Shown: in pieces, positions 25,690 through 34,355 of the stretch
Layout of the letters: every line of letters begins with the position of its first letter
How positions within the stretch are numbered: the first letter of the stretch is position 1
Assembly: GCA_023446155.1 (NCBI GenBank)
Contig: JAEXIT010000005.1
Coordinates: 81,158 to 145,157, forward strand
Source: Bacteroidota bacterium
GTDB lineage: Bacteria; Bacteroidota; Bacteroidia; Flavobacteriales; Flavobacteriaceae
DNA length: 64,000 nt
Direction of reading: 5' to 3'
The notes under the pieces: model-generated
Seen by the model: only the letters and a program-made list of their open reading frames with translations
The model's database searches: none
Told to the model about the DNA's origin: nothing
Made by a program: the position numbers and the translations under genes

Positions 25690-26730
25690 CTGACGCCAGG
25701 TGATTTCCTGAGTGATGTTTTTCAGGCCTTTATACAAATCTACCTGATTCAAATCGCCTACTTTAAATTCGTCTTGTCTTGCATACGGAACCAATCCTTT
25801 TTTCTTCAATTTTTTGGCCAGGTATTCCTGTTCGTATTGACCTGGAGTTGGTATAAAAAAGGCTTTTTTACCCAAATGCGCCAAATCCATAATCGTAGTA
25901 TATCCCGAACGGCTTAAAACCATTTTACTCTGGTTAAAGGCCATTTCCAACTCTTCGGTATTCATAAAATTATAACAGGTGAAATTCAAACGTCGTGAGA
26001 TGGTTTGCTCTTCTTCGATCACACCGCGGACAAAAAGAACTTTGCCTTCAAAATAGTTTAACTCCAGCTTTAATTTTTCTTCCAACAGCGTTCGTTGCGG
26101 TTCCGGTCCGGACAGGATGACCATCAGGTCGTATAATGGCTCAACAGTCTTTTTGTGCAAACGACTCAACGGGCCGATGTATTTTACGTTCATTACCGGC
26201 GTTTCCGTATGCCCCAGTTTTCCGGAAAGATTTGGACTTCCGGCGATATCTGGTACCCAGCATTCTCTGTATTTTCGGATAAACTGATGGTGGATTTTGG
26301 TTGTAATCCAGGACGTATTACCGGTTAAAACATTCAATTGATGCGTAATAAAAACGGAAGGTACCTTTGAGGAAAAAACACCAAGACGGTTGTCGGAAAT
26401 AATCCCGTCTATGGCTTCTTCCTGAATCCAACGTTCTACCATTTTCCGTTCGTCACGCATGGCGCGGTACATATTCGGAATCTGAGTGATCATTTTCCAT
26501 TTAAAGTTGGCTCCGTTTTGAGCATACTGGATTTTATAGGAAGGAAGCTGAAGGGCTTGCAGATGCGGGAATTCTTTTTCCAAAAGCGACAACGCAACAC
26601 CATCGGAAGCAATCACCGGCTGAAACCCGTGATTCTCCAAAGCTTCGATAATCGGGATGCAACGTGTGGCATGCCCGAGGCCCCAATTTAACGGGGCAAC
26701 TAAAATTCTTTTTTTTCGTTCTTTATGCAT
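25654..26730 (-). CDS. GT-B fold glycosyltransferase (MurG/GT28-like)
   Basis: The 358-aa protein begins KKRILVAPLNWGLGHATRC, the Gly-rich N-terminal loop of GT28-type enzymes. Its C-terminal half carries the donor-binding pattern MVLSRSGYTTIMDL and PTPGQYEQEY, as in MurG relatives. It is probably a cytoplasmic or membrane-peripheral transferase using a nucleotide sugar; the acceptor is unknown. It is convergent with the kinase gene and stands alone on its strand. Confidence 0.82.
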   Translation of the reverse strand: MHKERKKRILVAPLNWGLGHATRCIPIIEALENHGFQPVIASDGVALSLLEKEFPHLQALQLPSYKIQYAQNGANFKWKMITQIPNMYRAMRDERKMVERWIQEEAIDGIISDNRLGVFSSKVPSVFITHQLNVLTGNTSWITTKIHHQFIRKYRECWVPDIAGSPNLSGKLGHTETPVMNVKYIGPLSRLHKKTVEPLYDLMVILSGPEPQRTLLEEKLKLELNYFEGKVLFVRGVIEEEQTISRRLNFTCYNFMNTEELEMAFNQSKMVLSRSGYTTIMDLAHLGKKAFFIPTPGQYEQEYLAKKLKKKGLVPYARQDEFKVGDLNQVDLYKGLKNITQEITWRQLFCLFERKGKL

Positions 26731-26968
26731 TGTACTAAGTATTCCAAAAGTTTTTCATTTTACCCCGCGGGCAATCCAAAAGACACAAATCAACCCCTGA
26801 AATAACAGGTCTTTGTTAAAACCTGTGATGCATAACGGGAAGCGTAAACCGATCCGAATATCCGGATATAAATAAGATCGTTTTTGATAACTTATTTAAT
26901 AACTGCAAAGTAAAACTATTTTAGTTCTTGGATATTTCCGTAATTTTACCAAAATTTTAAGTTTAGTC

Positions 26969-27643
26969 GTGGGAAGTAAAAATAAATTAAAAAGATTTAA
27001 GGAGAACGAGACATTTGGGAACGTATTTCAGCCAACTCGGGAAGAGGTGGTGTCGAATACTTTTCCGTTTAAAGGCAAATGGAAACAGGAAGTTTTTAAA
27101 AATGATAATCCGTTGGTGTTGGAATTGGGATGTGGAAAAGGTGAATACTCTGTTGGATTGGCAACGCGTTACCCGGATAAAAATTTTATCGGGATCGATA
27201 TAAAAGGGGCACGGTTTTGGAGAGGTGCAAAAACAGCCGTAGAAAACGGATTGTCGAATGTTGCTTTTATACGAACGCAGATTGAATTGTTGGAATATGT
27301 ATTTGCAGAAGCCGAAGTGGATGAAATCTGGATTACATTCCCGGATCCGCAAATCAAATACAAGCGTACAAAACATCGTATGACAAACTCGGAATTCCTA
27401 CAACGTTATAAAAAAATCCTGAAAAAAGGCGGGATTATGAACCTGAAAACCGATAGCGAATTTATGCACGGTTATACGCTGGGATTATTACACGGCGAAG
27501 GTCACGAGGTGTTGTATGCCAACCATAATGTTTATAAAAACGAAGGCGCACCCGAAGTGGTAACTGCCATTCAGACGTTTTACGAACAACAATATTTAGA
27601 ACAAAACAAAGCGATAACCTATATCCAATTCAAAATAAAATAG
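26969..27643 (+). CDS. trmB: tRNA (guanine-N7-)-methyltransferase
   Basis: A SAM-dependent enzyme that makes m7G46 in the variable loop of tRNA. Its 224 aa include the SAM loop LELGCGKGEYS (about 52-62), the acidic GIDIKGARFWRG, and the TrmB signature FPDPQIKYKRTKHR (about 126-139). It starts with GTG at 26969 (MGSKNKLKRF), which matches the family N-terminus. TAATTTTA at 26941-26948 is a one-mismatch -7 box. The next gene starts directly after its stop, so trmB, the LysE exporter gene and the ATL gene form one operon. Confidence 0.95.
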   Translation: MGSKNKLKRFKENETFGNVFQPTREEVVSNTFPFKGKWKQEVFKNDNPLVLELGCGKGEYSVGLATRYPDKNFIGIDIKGARFWRGAKTAVENGLSNVAFIRTQIELLEYVFAEAEVDEIWITFPDPQIKYKRTKHRMTNSEFLQRYKKILKKGGIMNLKTDSEFMHGYTLGLLHGEGHEVLYANHNVYKNEGAPEVVTAIQTFYEQQYLEQNKAITYIQFKIK

Positions 27644-28282
27644 ATGAATTATTTCATGCCCCTCATACTTGGTTTTACAGTGGCTTCGATTGGGATCACA
27701 CCACCCGGTCTGCTCAATATGACCGCTGCAAAACTAAGTGTGCGGGATGGCAGAAATAAGGCACTGATGTTTGCGTTGGGAGCTACATTTACCGTGCTTT
27801 TTCAGACCTATCTGGCGGTATTGTTTGCTAAATTTATCGACCGAAATCCGGAGATTATCAACCTGCTACAGGAAATAGGTCTTGGGATTTTTGTGTTGTT
27901 AACGCTTTACTTTTTTACGATTGCCAACAAACCAAAGAAGCCCAAAGAGGAGCTTAAAATGAAAAGCAAAACCAGCCGTTTCTTTCTGGGAATGCTACTG
28001 TCGGCACTCAATCTTTTTCCGATTCCGTATTATGTTTTTATAAGTGTATGGCTATCGCGAAACGGATATTTCTTTTTTAATCAATCCTATATTTCCCTGT
28101 TTGTACTGGGCGCAGTCATCGGATCGTTTCTGGTGTTTTACCTCTATATTCTGTTTTTTAAGAAAAAAGAAGGTGGAAAACCCTCTTTCCTGATCAACAA
28201 TATCAATTATATTATCGGATCCATCACCGGACTGGTTTCTATTGTTACCCTAATTAAACTGATCAATAATCATTTGGGATAA
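27644..28282 (+). CDS. LysE/RhtB family exporter
   Basis: The 212-aa inner-membrane protein has about six hydrophobic segments and the LysE-like N-terminus FTVASIGITPPGLLNMTAAK, where the PPG segment is typical of amino-acid exporters. It probably exports an amino acid or related small amine; the substrate cannot be assigned. It begins at the base after the trmB stop and its own stop overlaps the ATG of the next gene by one base, so translation is likely coupled. Confidence 0.85.
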   Translation: MNYFMPLILGFTVASIGITPPGLLNMTAAKLSVRDGRNKALMFALGATFTVLFQTYLAVLFAKFIDRNPEIINLLQEIGLGIFVLLTLYFFTIANKPKKPKEELKMKSKTSRFFLGMLLSALNLFPIPYYVFISVWLSRNGYFFFNQSYISLFVLGAVIGSFLVFYLYILFFKKKEGGKPSFLINNINYIIGSITGLVSIVTLIKLINNHLG

Positions 28283-28614
28283 TGAAAGCCGAAAACGAAA
28301 ATTTTTTCGAACGGGTCTACGAAGTGGTACGGCAAATTCCGTACGGACAGGTAACTTCCTATGGTGCCATTGCCAAAGCATTGGGCGCAGCGCGTTCGGC
28401 ACGTATGGTAGGCTGGGCGATGAATGCCGCACACGGAAAAGAGGATGTTCCGGCACATCGCGTGGTAAATCGCGTAGGAATGCTCACCGGGAAACACCAT
28501 TTCGATGGAACCAATCTGATGCAACAGCTACTCGAAAGCGAAGGTGTTAAGGTGAAAAACAACCAGGTGGTACAGTTCGAAAAATTATTCTGGAAACCGG
28601 AGGTGCAGTTGTAG
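28282..28614 (+). CDS. Alkyltransferase-like (ATL) protein
   Basis: The 110-aa MGMT-fold DNA-binding domain has VTSYGAIAKALG (the recognition-helix region), the flipping arginine in ARMVGWAM, and the active-site segment as PAHRVV (residues 57-62). The alkyl-acceptor Cys of the PCHR motif is Ala58, so it cannot remove alkyl groups. ATL proteins (E. coli YbaZ has PWHR) bind O6-alkylguanine tightly and hand the lesion to nucleotide excision repair. Its length fits a stand-alone ATL. It is the last gene of the trmB operon. Confidence 0.92.
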   Translation: MKAENENFFERVYEVVRQIPYGQVTSYGAIAKALGAARSARMVGWAMNAAHGKEDVPAHRVVNRVGMLTGKHHFDGTNLMQQLLESEGVKVKNNQVVQFEKLFWKPEVQL

Positions 28615-28620
28615 CAGGAC

Positions 28621-29970
28621 TTAATTTTTACCTTCCATCAGACTGATAACAAACGTTGTATGCGCACTGTCGCGTTGGTAATTCAGATAACCACCATGCG
28701 CCTCAATTATATTTTTGGATAAGGTTAAACCGATACCGGCGCCTTCTTTCCGGGTGGTAAAAAACGGAAGGAAGATCTTATCCTGGATTTCTTTTTCAAT
28801 ACCGGCACCACTATCGGAAATCACGATAAACAATCGGTTATCGGCCACCGATGCAGCTAGTTTAATGACTTTGGAATCCGTCGCATCTCCCGTCAGTGCA
28901 TACATGCTATTGGTCAGTAGGTTTAGGATAACCTGTTCCAATTGCTTGGGGTCGACATACAACCAGCGGTCAAAATCAATGGTGTTGTGTACGCTGATAC
29001 CATGGGTTTTAAACAATGGCAGCATGGTGTTAATACACGATTGTACAAGCGACTGTAAGGCGGTTTTTTCCTTTTGTGGCGAAGGCAACATCGCCAGTTT
29101 CCGATAATTATCGACAAAGAATTGAAGATGATCACTTCGGTTGATAATCGTCGACAGGCTCAACCGGATATCGTCCAGGTCTTCGGCACTTAAATCCTCC
29201 TGATCGACAATTTCCTGTAAGTTTTGTGAAAGCGACCGAATCGGTGTCAGCGAGTTTAATAATTCATGTGAGATCACTTTCATCAGGTTGATCCAAGCTT
29301 CTTTTTCTTTTTTCTCGATCACCTTCTGAATGGAATCCAGAAAAATAATATAATATTCGGTATTGTAACTCTTACTTAAAGAGGCCTGTAAACGGAAGGT
29401 CTGAAATTCCGCATCGGCATTGGCCCGAATCTGAACGGATGTTTTGACTTCCTGAAAATCGAATTGTTCGATAGCCGAACAAAACGATGGAAGTTGTTTT
29501 TTCAGATAATGCCATTTGGAAACCTTCGGTACCGTAAACTGATTTGAAAAATAATCGTTCATCAAAAAAATGCCCCATTCCGTATCCCTTTTTTCGAGGA
29601 TTAAAACACCACTTTCGATATTGTTTAAGATCGTCCGATACACGAGTTCCTTCGAAGTCTGCTCGTTTCCCCGTTCTTTTAGTGTTTGGTAAAGCTGGTA
29701 CAATTTGTTGTAATTCCCGGTTTTATAGGCATCGGAATAACTGGCCGAAAAATCCTGTTGTAAAATAGCGGTGATGGTTTTATCGTAAAATAAAAAAGCA
29801 TTTCGGATAAAATAATACATTTCCAGCGTGAGTAGGATTCCAAAAAAAACGAAACCAAATAAGGTATAGTAAAGTTGTTTTTGATACAATACGATACAAC
29901 TTCCGAGAAGTACCAACAGTAGTAGGAACCGGATAAAAAAGGCATTGTATAGTCTCCAGGATTTTGTCAT
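28621..29970 (-). CDS. NtrY-like sensor histidine kinase
   Basis: The 449-aa kinase has two N-terminal membrane segments (about 12-30 and 35-52), a PAS-like middle (about 100-220), a HisKA-like helix with ISHELLNSLTPIRSL (phospho-accepting His), and an HATPase domain (NLLTNSMYAL, SDSGAGI, GAGIGLTLSKNII). This is the kinase type that partners NtrC-like regulators. The gene follows its regulator gene by 10 bp on the same strand, so the two form an operon. The signal is unknown; the neighbouring export genes suggest envelope or toxic-compound stress. Confidence 0.9.
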   Translation of the reverse strand: MTKSWRLYNAFFIRFLLLLVLLGSCIVLYQKQLYYTLFGFVFFGILLTLEMYYFIRNAFLFYDKTITAILQQDFSASYSDAYKTGNYNKLYQLYQTLKERGNEQTSKELVYRTILNNIESGVLILEKRDTEWGIFLMNDYFSNQFTVPKVSKWHYLKKQLPSFCSAIEQFDFQEVKTSVQIRANADAEFQTFRLQASLSKSYNTEYYIIFLDSIQKVIEKKEKEAWINLMKVISHELLNSLTPIRSLSQNLQEIVDQEDLSAEDLDDIRLSLSTIINRSDHLQFFVDNYRKLAMLPSPQKEKTALQSLVQSCINTMLPLFKTHGISVHNTIDFDRWLYVDPKQLEQVILNLLTNSMYALTGDATDSKVIKLAASVADNRLFIVISDSGAGIEKEIQDKIFLPFFTTRKEGAGIGLTLSKNIIEAHGGYLNYQRDSAHTTFVISLMEGKN

Positions 29971-29980
29971 AAAAGCGGAT

Positions 29981-31336
29981 TTAATCGTTGGTTTCGATTC
30001 CGAATTTTTCGATCCGGCGGTATAAAGCCGCCCGGGAAAGTCCTAACTCCTCAGCGGTTTTACTAATGTTGTACTGATGTTTTTGCAGTGTTTTTTCGAT
30101 GGTTCGTTTTTCAAGATCGGACAATTGCAGGTCTTCTGCTGTGGCGTCCGGTTCGGAAATGGAAGTCAGATCCAGGTCGGAAGCCGTGATCGTCACATCG
30201 TCACAAAGGATTACCGCTCGCTCGATTCGGTTTTCCATTTCCCGGATGTTTCCGTTCCAACGATGCTTTTCCATATTTTCCAATGCTTTCTCCTGAAATT
30301 GCAATTCCTCCCGGCCATATTTTGCGGCCAATTGCGCCAATAAAAAATGGGCAAGTGGAATAATGTCCTCGTTTCGCTCGCGCAATGAGGGCAACGGAAT
30401 CGTCATCGTATTGATCCGATAGAACAAATCTTCCCGGAAATTTTTTAAGGCGACCTCTTGTTTCAGATCGAGGTTGGTTGCGGTGATAATCCGCACGTTT
30501 AAAGGTCGGGCTTTGGCCTCGCCCAATCGGGTTACGGTTTTATTCTGAATTACCTGTAGTAATTTGGATTGCAAATGCAATGGTACATTCCCGATTTCGT
30601 CCAGAAAAATCGTTCCGCCCTGTGCGGCTTCAAAACGTCCGGCGGTATCCGATTTAGCATCGGTAAAAGCACCCTTGGTATAACCGAACAGCTCGCTTTC
30701 AAAAATATTTTCGTTTAACGAACCGAGGTCAACCGCGATAAAAGGCTGGTCTTTTCGGTCGGAATGCCGGTGAATATAATCGGCAAACACATATTTTCCG
30801 GTTCCGTTTTCACCAAGGATAAGGACATTGGCATCCGTTTTGGCGACCTTGTCGGCAATGGTATACGCTTGTTTGATTCGGGGAGCCGTTCCAATAAAAA
30901 CCGACTGACCGGTTTGAGGTTGCGACGGATTCTTTTTCTGATCCTTCCGACTTTGGGCTACGGCATTGTTGATCACGGTAAGCAATTTGTCGTTGTCCCA
31001 GGGTTTCATCACATAATCGAAAGCCCCGGATTTAAGCCCCTCGACAGCTGTTTCCACCTTTCCGAAAGCCGTCATCAGTACAACCACCGTGTTTGGAGCC
31101 AGTAATTTAATTTCTTTTAACCAGTGAATACCTTCCCGTCCGTCTTCAAAACCGATACGGTAGTTCATATCCAAAAGAACCACATCAATAGGGTTATCAG
31201 CGAGTAATTGCACTAATTTTTTTGGGGAATTAGCGGTATGAATGGTCTCAAAATGCTTTTTTAACAACAGTTTTGCCGCTAAAAGAATATCATCCTGATC
31301 GTCGATAATTAAAATCTGGGCTTGCTTTTTTTTCAT
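29981..31336 (-). CDS. Sigma-54-dependent NtrC-family response regulator
   Basis: About 451 aa: receiver domain (VVLLDMNY with the phospho-acceptor Asp), AAA+ domain (Walker A GENGTGKY, sigma-54 loop GAFTDA, Walker B GGTIFLDEIG) and a Fis-type HTH at the C-terminus (ISKTAEELGLSRAALYRRI). The sigma-54-contact loop reads GAFTDA rather than GAFTGA. The ATG at 31336 (MKKKQAQILI) is preferred over a frame extending to 31378. It is divergent from an export operon with a sigma-54-like promoter 105 bp away, which is its likely target. Confidence 0.93.
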   Translation of the reverse strand: MKKKQAQILIIDDQDDILLAAKLLLKKHFETIHTANSPKKLVQLLADNPIDVVLLDMNYRIGFEDGREGIHWLKEIKLLAPNTVVVLMTAFGKVETAVEGLKSGAFDYVMKPWDNDKLLTVINNAVAQSRKDQKKNPSQPQTGQSVFIGTAPRIKQAYTIADKVAKTDANVLILGENGTGKYVFADYIHRHSDRKDQPFIAVDLGSLNENIFESELFGYTKGAFTDAKSDTAGRFEAAQGGTIFLDEIGNVPLHLQSKLLQVIQNKTVTRLGEAKARPLNVRIITATNLDLKQEVALKNFREDLFYRINTMTIPLPSLRERNEDIIPLAHFLLAQLAAKYGREELQFQEKALENMEKHRWNGNIREMENRIERAVILCDDVTITASDLDLTSISEPDATAEDLQLSDLEKRTIEKTLQKHQYNISKTAEELGLSRAALYRRIEKFGIETND

Positions 31337-31349
31337 GGCTGTTCGGTTT

Positions 31350-31367
31350 CGGACAAAAAAGTGTCCG
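31350..31367. promoter_or_regulatory. Inverted repeat CGGACA-N6-TGTCCG (possible NtrC-type enhancer site)
   Basis: A perfect 6-bp inverted repeat just upstream of the NtrC-family gene and about 75-90 bp upstream of the sigma-54-like element at 31441. The position suits an enhancer site for the export operon and for autoregulation. A degenerate copy lies at 32737. Confidence 0.5.
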
Positions 31368-31440
31368 ATACTGAACACTTCAAAATCATGGCGAATTATA
31401 AAACAATTGATAATCAGTAGGTTGTTGATTTTTAAAACAA

Positions 31441-31455
31441 TGGCACGAAATTGTC
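31441..31455 (+). promoter_or_regulatory. Sigma-54-like promoter of the export operon
   Basis: TGGCACG matches the -24 element perfectly. At the -12 position TGTC matches TTGC only in part. The start codon lies 28 bp downstream, which suits this promoter type. Confidence 0.55.
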
Positions 31456-31483
31456 TTTGTATATCGTATCAAAAAATCAAAAA

Positions 31484-32725
31484 ATGGATACAGTTATCAC
31501 TCGTAAAAATAGAAAAAATAGCTATCGTATTGGGATAGTGCTACTTTTTTTGATCGTTAGCTATTTTGCCTATTCCATGATTACAAAAGAAAAAAGCCTG
31601 AACATAAAACGAGACGAAGTTACTATCAAACCTGTGAGTAAAGCCTACTTTGAAGATTTTATTATTTTTCAGGCGAAAGTCGAACCGTTGCATTCTATTT
31701 TGATCAACATTATTGAAGGTGGTTCGGTACAGGAAATTTTTGTGGAAAACGGAGGACATGTCGAAAAAGGACAAGCATTGGCCAAATTGTATAACCCGAA
31801 TACAGAGTTAAGCTACCTGACACAGGAGACATCAATGATTGAGCAAATCAACAACCTAAACAAAGCGCGATTGGATATCCGAAATCAGGAATTAAACCTC
31901 GCAAAAGACCTGATCGCGATCGAACACGATTATAATACGGCAAAACAGTTGTACGATCTTAACGAACGACTGTTTAAAAAAGGGATCATTGCCAAAAACG
32001 AATGGGAAACTACGCGGGAAGGCTTTCGTTACCAACAGGAGCGCAAGAATATCATTCAGCAAAGTATCCAAAAAGAAAAACAAACCAATCAGATTCAGAT
32101 TCAGCAAATCAATCGTTCGATAGCTACGATGGAAAAAAGCCTTGATATTTTGCGAGGAAATAAAAAGAACTTTTTGATTACGGCACCATTATCCGGACGA
32201 CTTTCTTCGTTTGAGCCGATTTTAGGTAAAAACTATCAGGCCGGAGAAAGTATCGGTAAGATTGATGTGATGCAAGGTTATAAACTACTTGCTAAAGTCG
32301 ACGAATATTACCTGGAACGCGTGTCGGTTGGACAAAAAGGAACAATCGAATACAAAGGGAAACAGCTTCCGGTACATATTGCCAAAGTAATCCCGGAAGT
32401 AAAAGAAGGTAAATTTCAGGTCGAACTGGATTTTGAAAACGCCAAAGAACTGGATCTAAAACAGGGATTAAGTTTTGGGGTGAAATTAATCCTTTCCGAA
32501 AGTCTTAAAACACTGGTGTTGCCCAAAGGGAGTTTTAATCAGGAAACTGCCGGTAGTTGGATCTTTGTGGTCAATGGTGATAAAGCTATCCGCCGTCCGA
32601 TCAAGCTGGGTCGGGAAAATCCACTATATTTCGAAGTACTGGAAGGATTAAAAGACGGCGAAAAAGTAATCACCTCATCCTATCAGGATTACAAAGAAGT
32701 AGCGGTTTTACAATTTGAGAAGTAA
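31484..32725 (+). CDS. HlyD-family periplasmic adaptor
   Basis: A membrane-fusion protein of 413 aa: one N-terminal membrane segment (about 17-36), a split biotinyl-lipoyl domain (about 60-95 and 230-260), a long coiled coil between them (about 100-215, rich in Gln, Glu and Lys), and C-terminal beta-barrel domains. It should bridge the inner-membrane MacB-type ABC transporter encoded just downstream and an outer-membrane TolC. The TTG start of a longer frame at 31451 lies inside the sigma-54-like promoter; the ATG at 31484 is preferred. No TolC gene lies in this operon. Confidence 0.88.
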   Translation: MDTVITRKNRKNSYRIGIVLLFLIVSYFAYSMITKEKSLNIKRDEVTIKPVSKAYFEDFIIFQAKVEPLHSILINIIEGGSVQEIFVENGGHVEKGQALAKLYNPNTELSYLTQETSMIEQINNLNKARLDIRNQELNLAKDLIAIEHDYNTAKQLYDLNERLFKKGIIAKNEWETTREGFRYQQERKNIIQQSIQKEKQTNQIQIQQINRSIATMEKSLDILRGNKKNFLITAPLSGRLSSFEPILGKNYQAGESIGKIDVMQGYKLLAKVDEYYLERVSVGQKGTIEYKGKQLPVHIAKVIPEVKEGKFQVELDFENAKELDLKQGLSFGVKLILSESLKTLVLPKGSFNQETAGSWIFVVNGDKAIRRPIKLGRENPLYFEVLEGLKDGEKVITSSYQDYKEVAVLQFEK

Positions 32726-32736
32726 AAAAGTACAAT

Positions 32737-32750
32737 CGGACAAATTGTCT
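32737..32750. promoter_or_regulatory. Degenerate copy of the CGGACA/TGTCCG repeat
   Basis: CGGACAAATTGTCT in the 140-bp gap before the ABC ATPase gene. The left arm is perfect and the right arm is partial. It may mark a second regulated promoter or be chance. Confidence 0.3.
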
Positions 32751-32865
32751 AAAATTATGGAATTAATAATAACTTTAACCGGACCATTTTCAAACCGGAG
32801 CAACAAAATACAAAAAACCGAAAGCGAAAAATCAAAAAAATCAATCAATCAAAAAACGAACAGTT

Positions 32866-33579
32866 ATGATCAACATTCAGAATCTTTCTAAAGTTTTCCG
32901 GACAGAAGAAGTCGAAACAGCTGCATTACATCAGGTCGCGCTGCAAATAAACGAAGGCGATTTCATCTCCGTTATGGGACCCTCTGGTTGCGGAAAGTCG
33001 ACCCTTTTACACATCATCGGGTTGCTGGACAGTGCTACCGGTGGCAGTTATCAACTGTCGGGACAGGAGATCATCGGATTAAAGGAAAATGAAAAAGCGA
33101 AGTTGCGCAAACAGCAAATCGGTTTTATTTTTCAGAACTTTAACCTCATCGACGAACTGTCGGTATACGACAATATCGAGTTGCCGCTGATCTATAACAA
33201 TGTGGGTAGTGCGGAACGTAAAAAACGAGTGGAAGCTATTGCCGAAAGGTTGTCACTTTCGCATCGTCTAAAACATTATCCGCAGCAACTTTCCGGAGGA
33301 CAACAGCAACGGGTGGCTGTGGCGCGCGCTTTGATTACCAATCCAAAAATTATTCTGGCCGATGAGCCAACCGGTAACCTGGACAGCCGCAATGGAAATG
33401 AAGTAATGGAATTGCTAACCGATTTACACGCGAATGGCGCGACTATTATGATGGTAACCCACTCCGATTATGACGCATCGTTTTCACAACGTACTATTTA
33501 TATGAAAGACGGTGTGGTTCTCAGTGAAAAACAAAACGCCCGAAATGTAGATGTTTTGGTAGATGCCAAAGAAAATTAA
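32866..33579 (+). CDS. MacB/LolD-type ABC transporter ATP-binding protein
   Basis: The 237-aa ATPase is complete: Walker A GPSGCGKST (about 40-48), Q-loop FIFQNFNL, signature LSGGQQQR (about 144-151), Walker B ILADEPTGNLD, and the switch His in VTHSDYD. The LSGGQQQRVAVARAL and EPTGNLDS context is that of the MacB/LolD/FtsE class, which powers mechanotransmission rather than substrate channelling. Its partner permease is encoded at 34356. Confidence 0.95.
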   Translation: MINIQNLSKVFRTEEVETAALHQVALQINEGDFISVMGPSGCGKSTLLHIIGLLDSATGGSYQLSGQEIIGLKENEKAKLRKQQIGFIFQNFNLIDELSVYDNIELPLIYNNVGSAERKKRVEAIAERLSLSHRLKHYPQQLSGGQQQRVAVARALITNPKIILADEPTGNLDSRNGNEVMELLTDLHANGATIMMVTHSDYDASFSQRTIYMKDGVVLSEKQNARNVDVLVDAKEN

Positions 33580-33609
33580 AACCAACCCTAACCTTAAAAA
33601 AGAAATACC

Positions 33610-34353
33610 ATGATACGAATTGTAATAGCCATGACCTTAAGTCTTATCGGGTTTGTATGCCAGGCACAGGTAAGCGAAAATAGAACGGTAGCCGCTTTCA
33701 CAACGATAGAAGGATATACCGGAGTTGAAATACGTTTTACACAAAGCAAAACAGCCGGGATAAAAGTAACTTCCGATACGGCTGACAAAGTACAAATGAT
33801 CACTACTGAAGTGAGCGGGGGTGTATTAAAAGTTAAAATAAAATCGACTAAGGAAGTTAATAATTTTGAAACCGCACGGGTGGAGGTTTCGGGGCCGAAT
33901 GTAACGCATTTCAAATTGGCTTCCGGAGCGAAAATGACCTTCGAGAATGACGTGGAAACAGCCAATGCACACGTTAGCCTTACGTCGGGAACTCAGTTGA
34001 ATGGCAACATCAAATCGAAAAATGTACAGTTGGATATCAGTTCCGGATCGGCTTATAAAGGCGCTATTCAGGCAACGACGCTAAAAGCATCCTTATCGGG
34101 TGCCGGAAAAGCTACAATTACCGGAAAAGCTACCGAATTAAAAGTGGATGCAAAATCGGCATCGGTTTTGAAAGCCGGTGATCTGGACGCAAAATACGCC
34201 ATCGTAGACGCAGCCAATGCTTCGAAAGTAACGGTGCGCGTAACCGAAAAACTGGACGCATTTGCCAGTTCGGTAGCTGCAATCGACTATTACGGTAAGC
34301 CGAAAGCGGTTACGGCCGACAAAAAATCATTAGGAACCATTACAGCAAAATAA
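33610..34353 (+). CDS. Exported DUF2807 (GIN domain) protein
   Basis: The 247-aa protein has a signal peptide (about 1-20, ending CQAQ) and a DUF2807 head domain: repetitive beta-strands (about 35-200) alternating Ser/Thr/Ala/Lys, likely a beta-solenoid. The family is common in Bacteroidetes, is thought to sit in the envelope and has no proven function. It lies within the export operon, between ATPase and permease (3 bp before the permease start), which suggests an accessory role with the transporter. Confidence 0.85.
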   Translation: MIRIVIAMTLSLIGFVCQAQVSENRTVAAFTTIEGYTGVEIRFTQSKTAGIKVTSDTADKVQMITTEVSGGVLKVKIKSTKEVNNFETARVEVSGPNVTHFKLASGAKMTFENDVETANAHVSLTSGTQLNGNIKSKNVQLDISSGSAYKGAIQATTLKASLSGAGKATITGKATELKVDAKSASVLKAGDLDAKYAIVDAANASKVTVRVTEKLDAFASSVAAIDYYGKPKAVTADKKSLGTITAK

Positions 34354-34355
34354 AG

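Noticed and set aside
26805..26867. Two small hairpins upstream of trmB (ACAGGT/ACCTGT and ATCCG/CGGAT) as a riboswitch
   Set aside because: Short stems without any known riboswitch consensus; no T run; likely chance.
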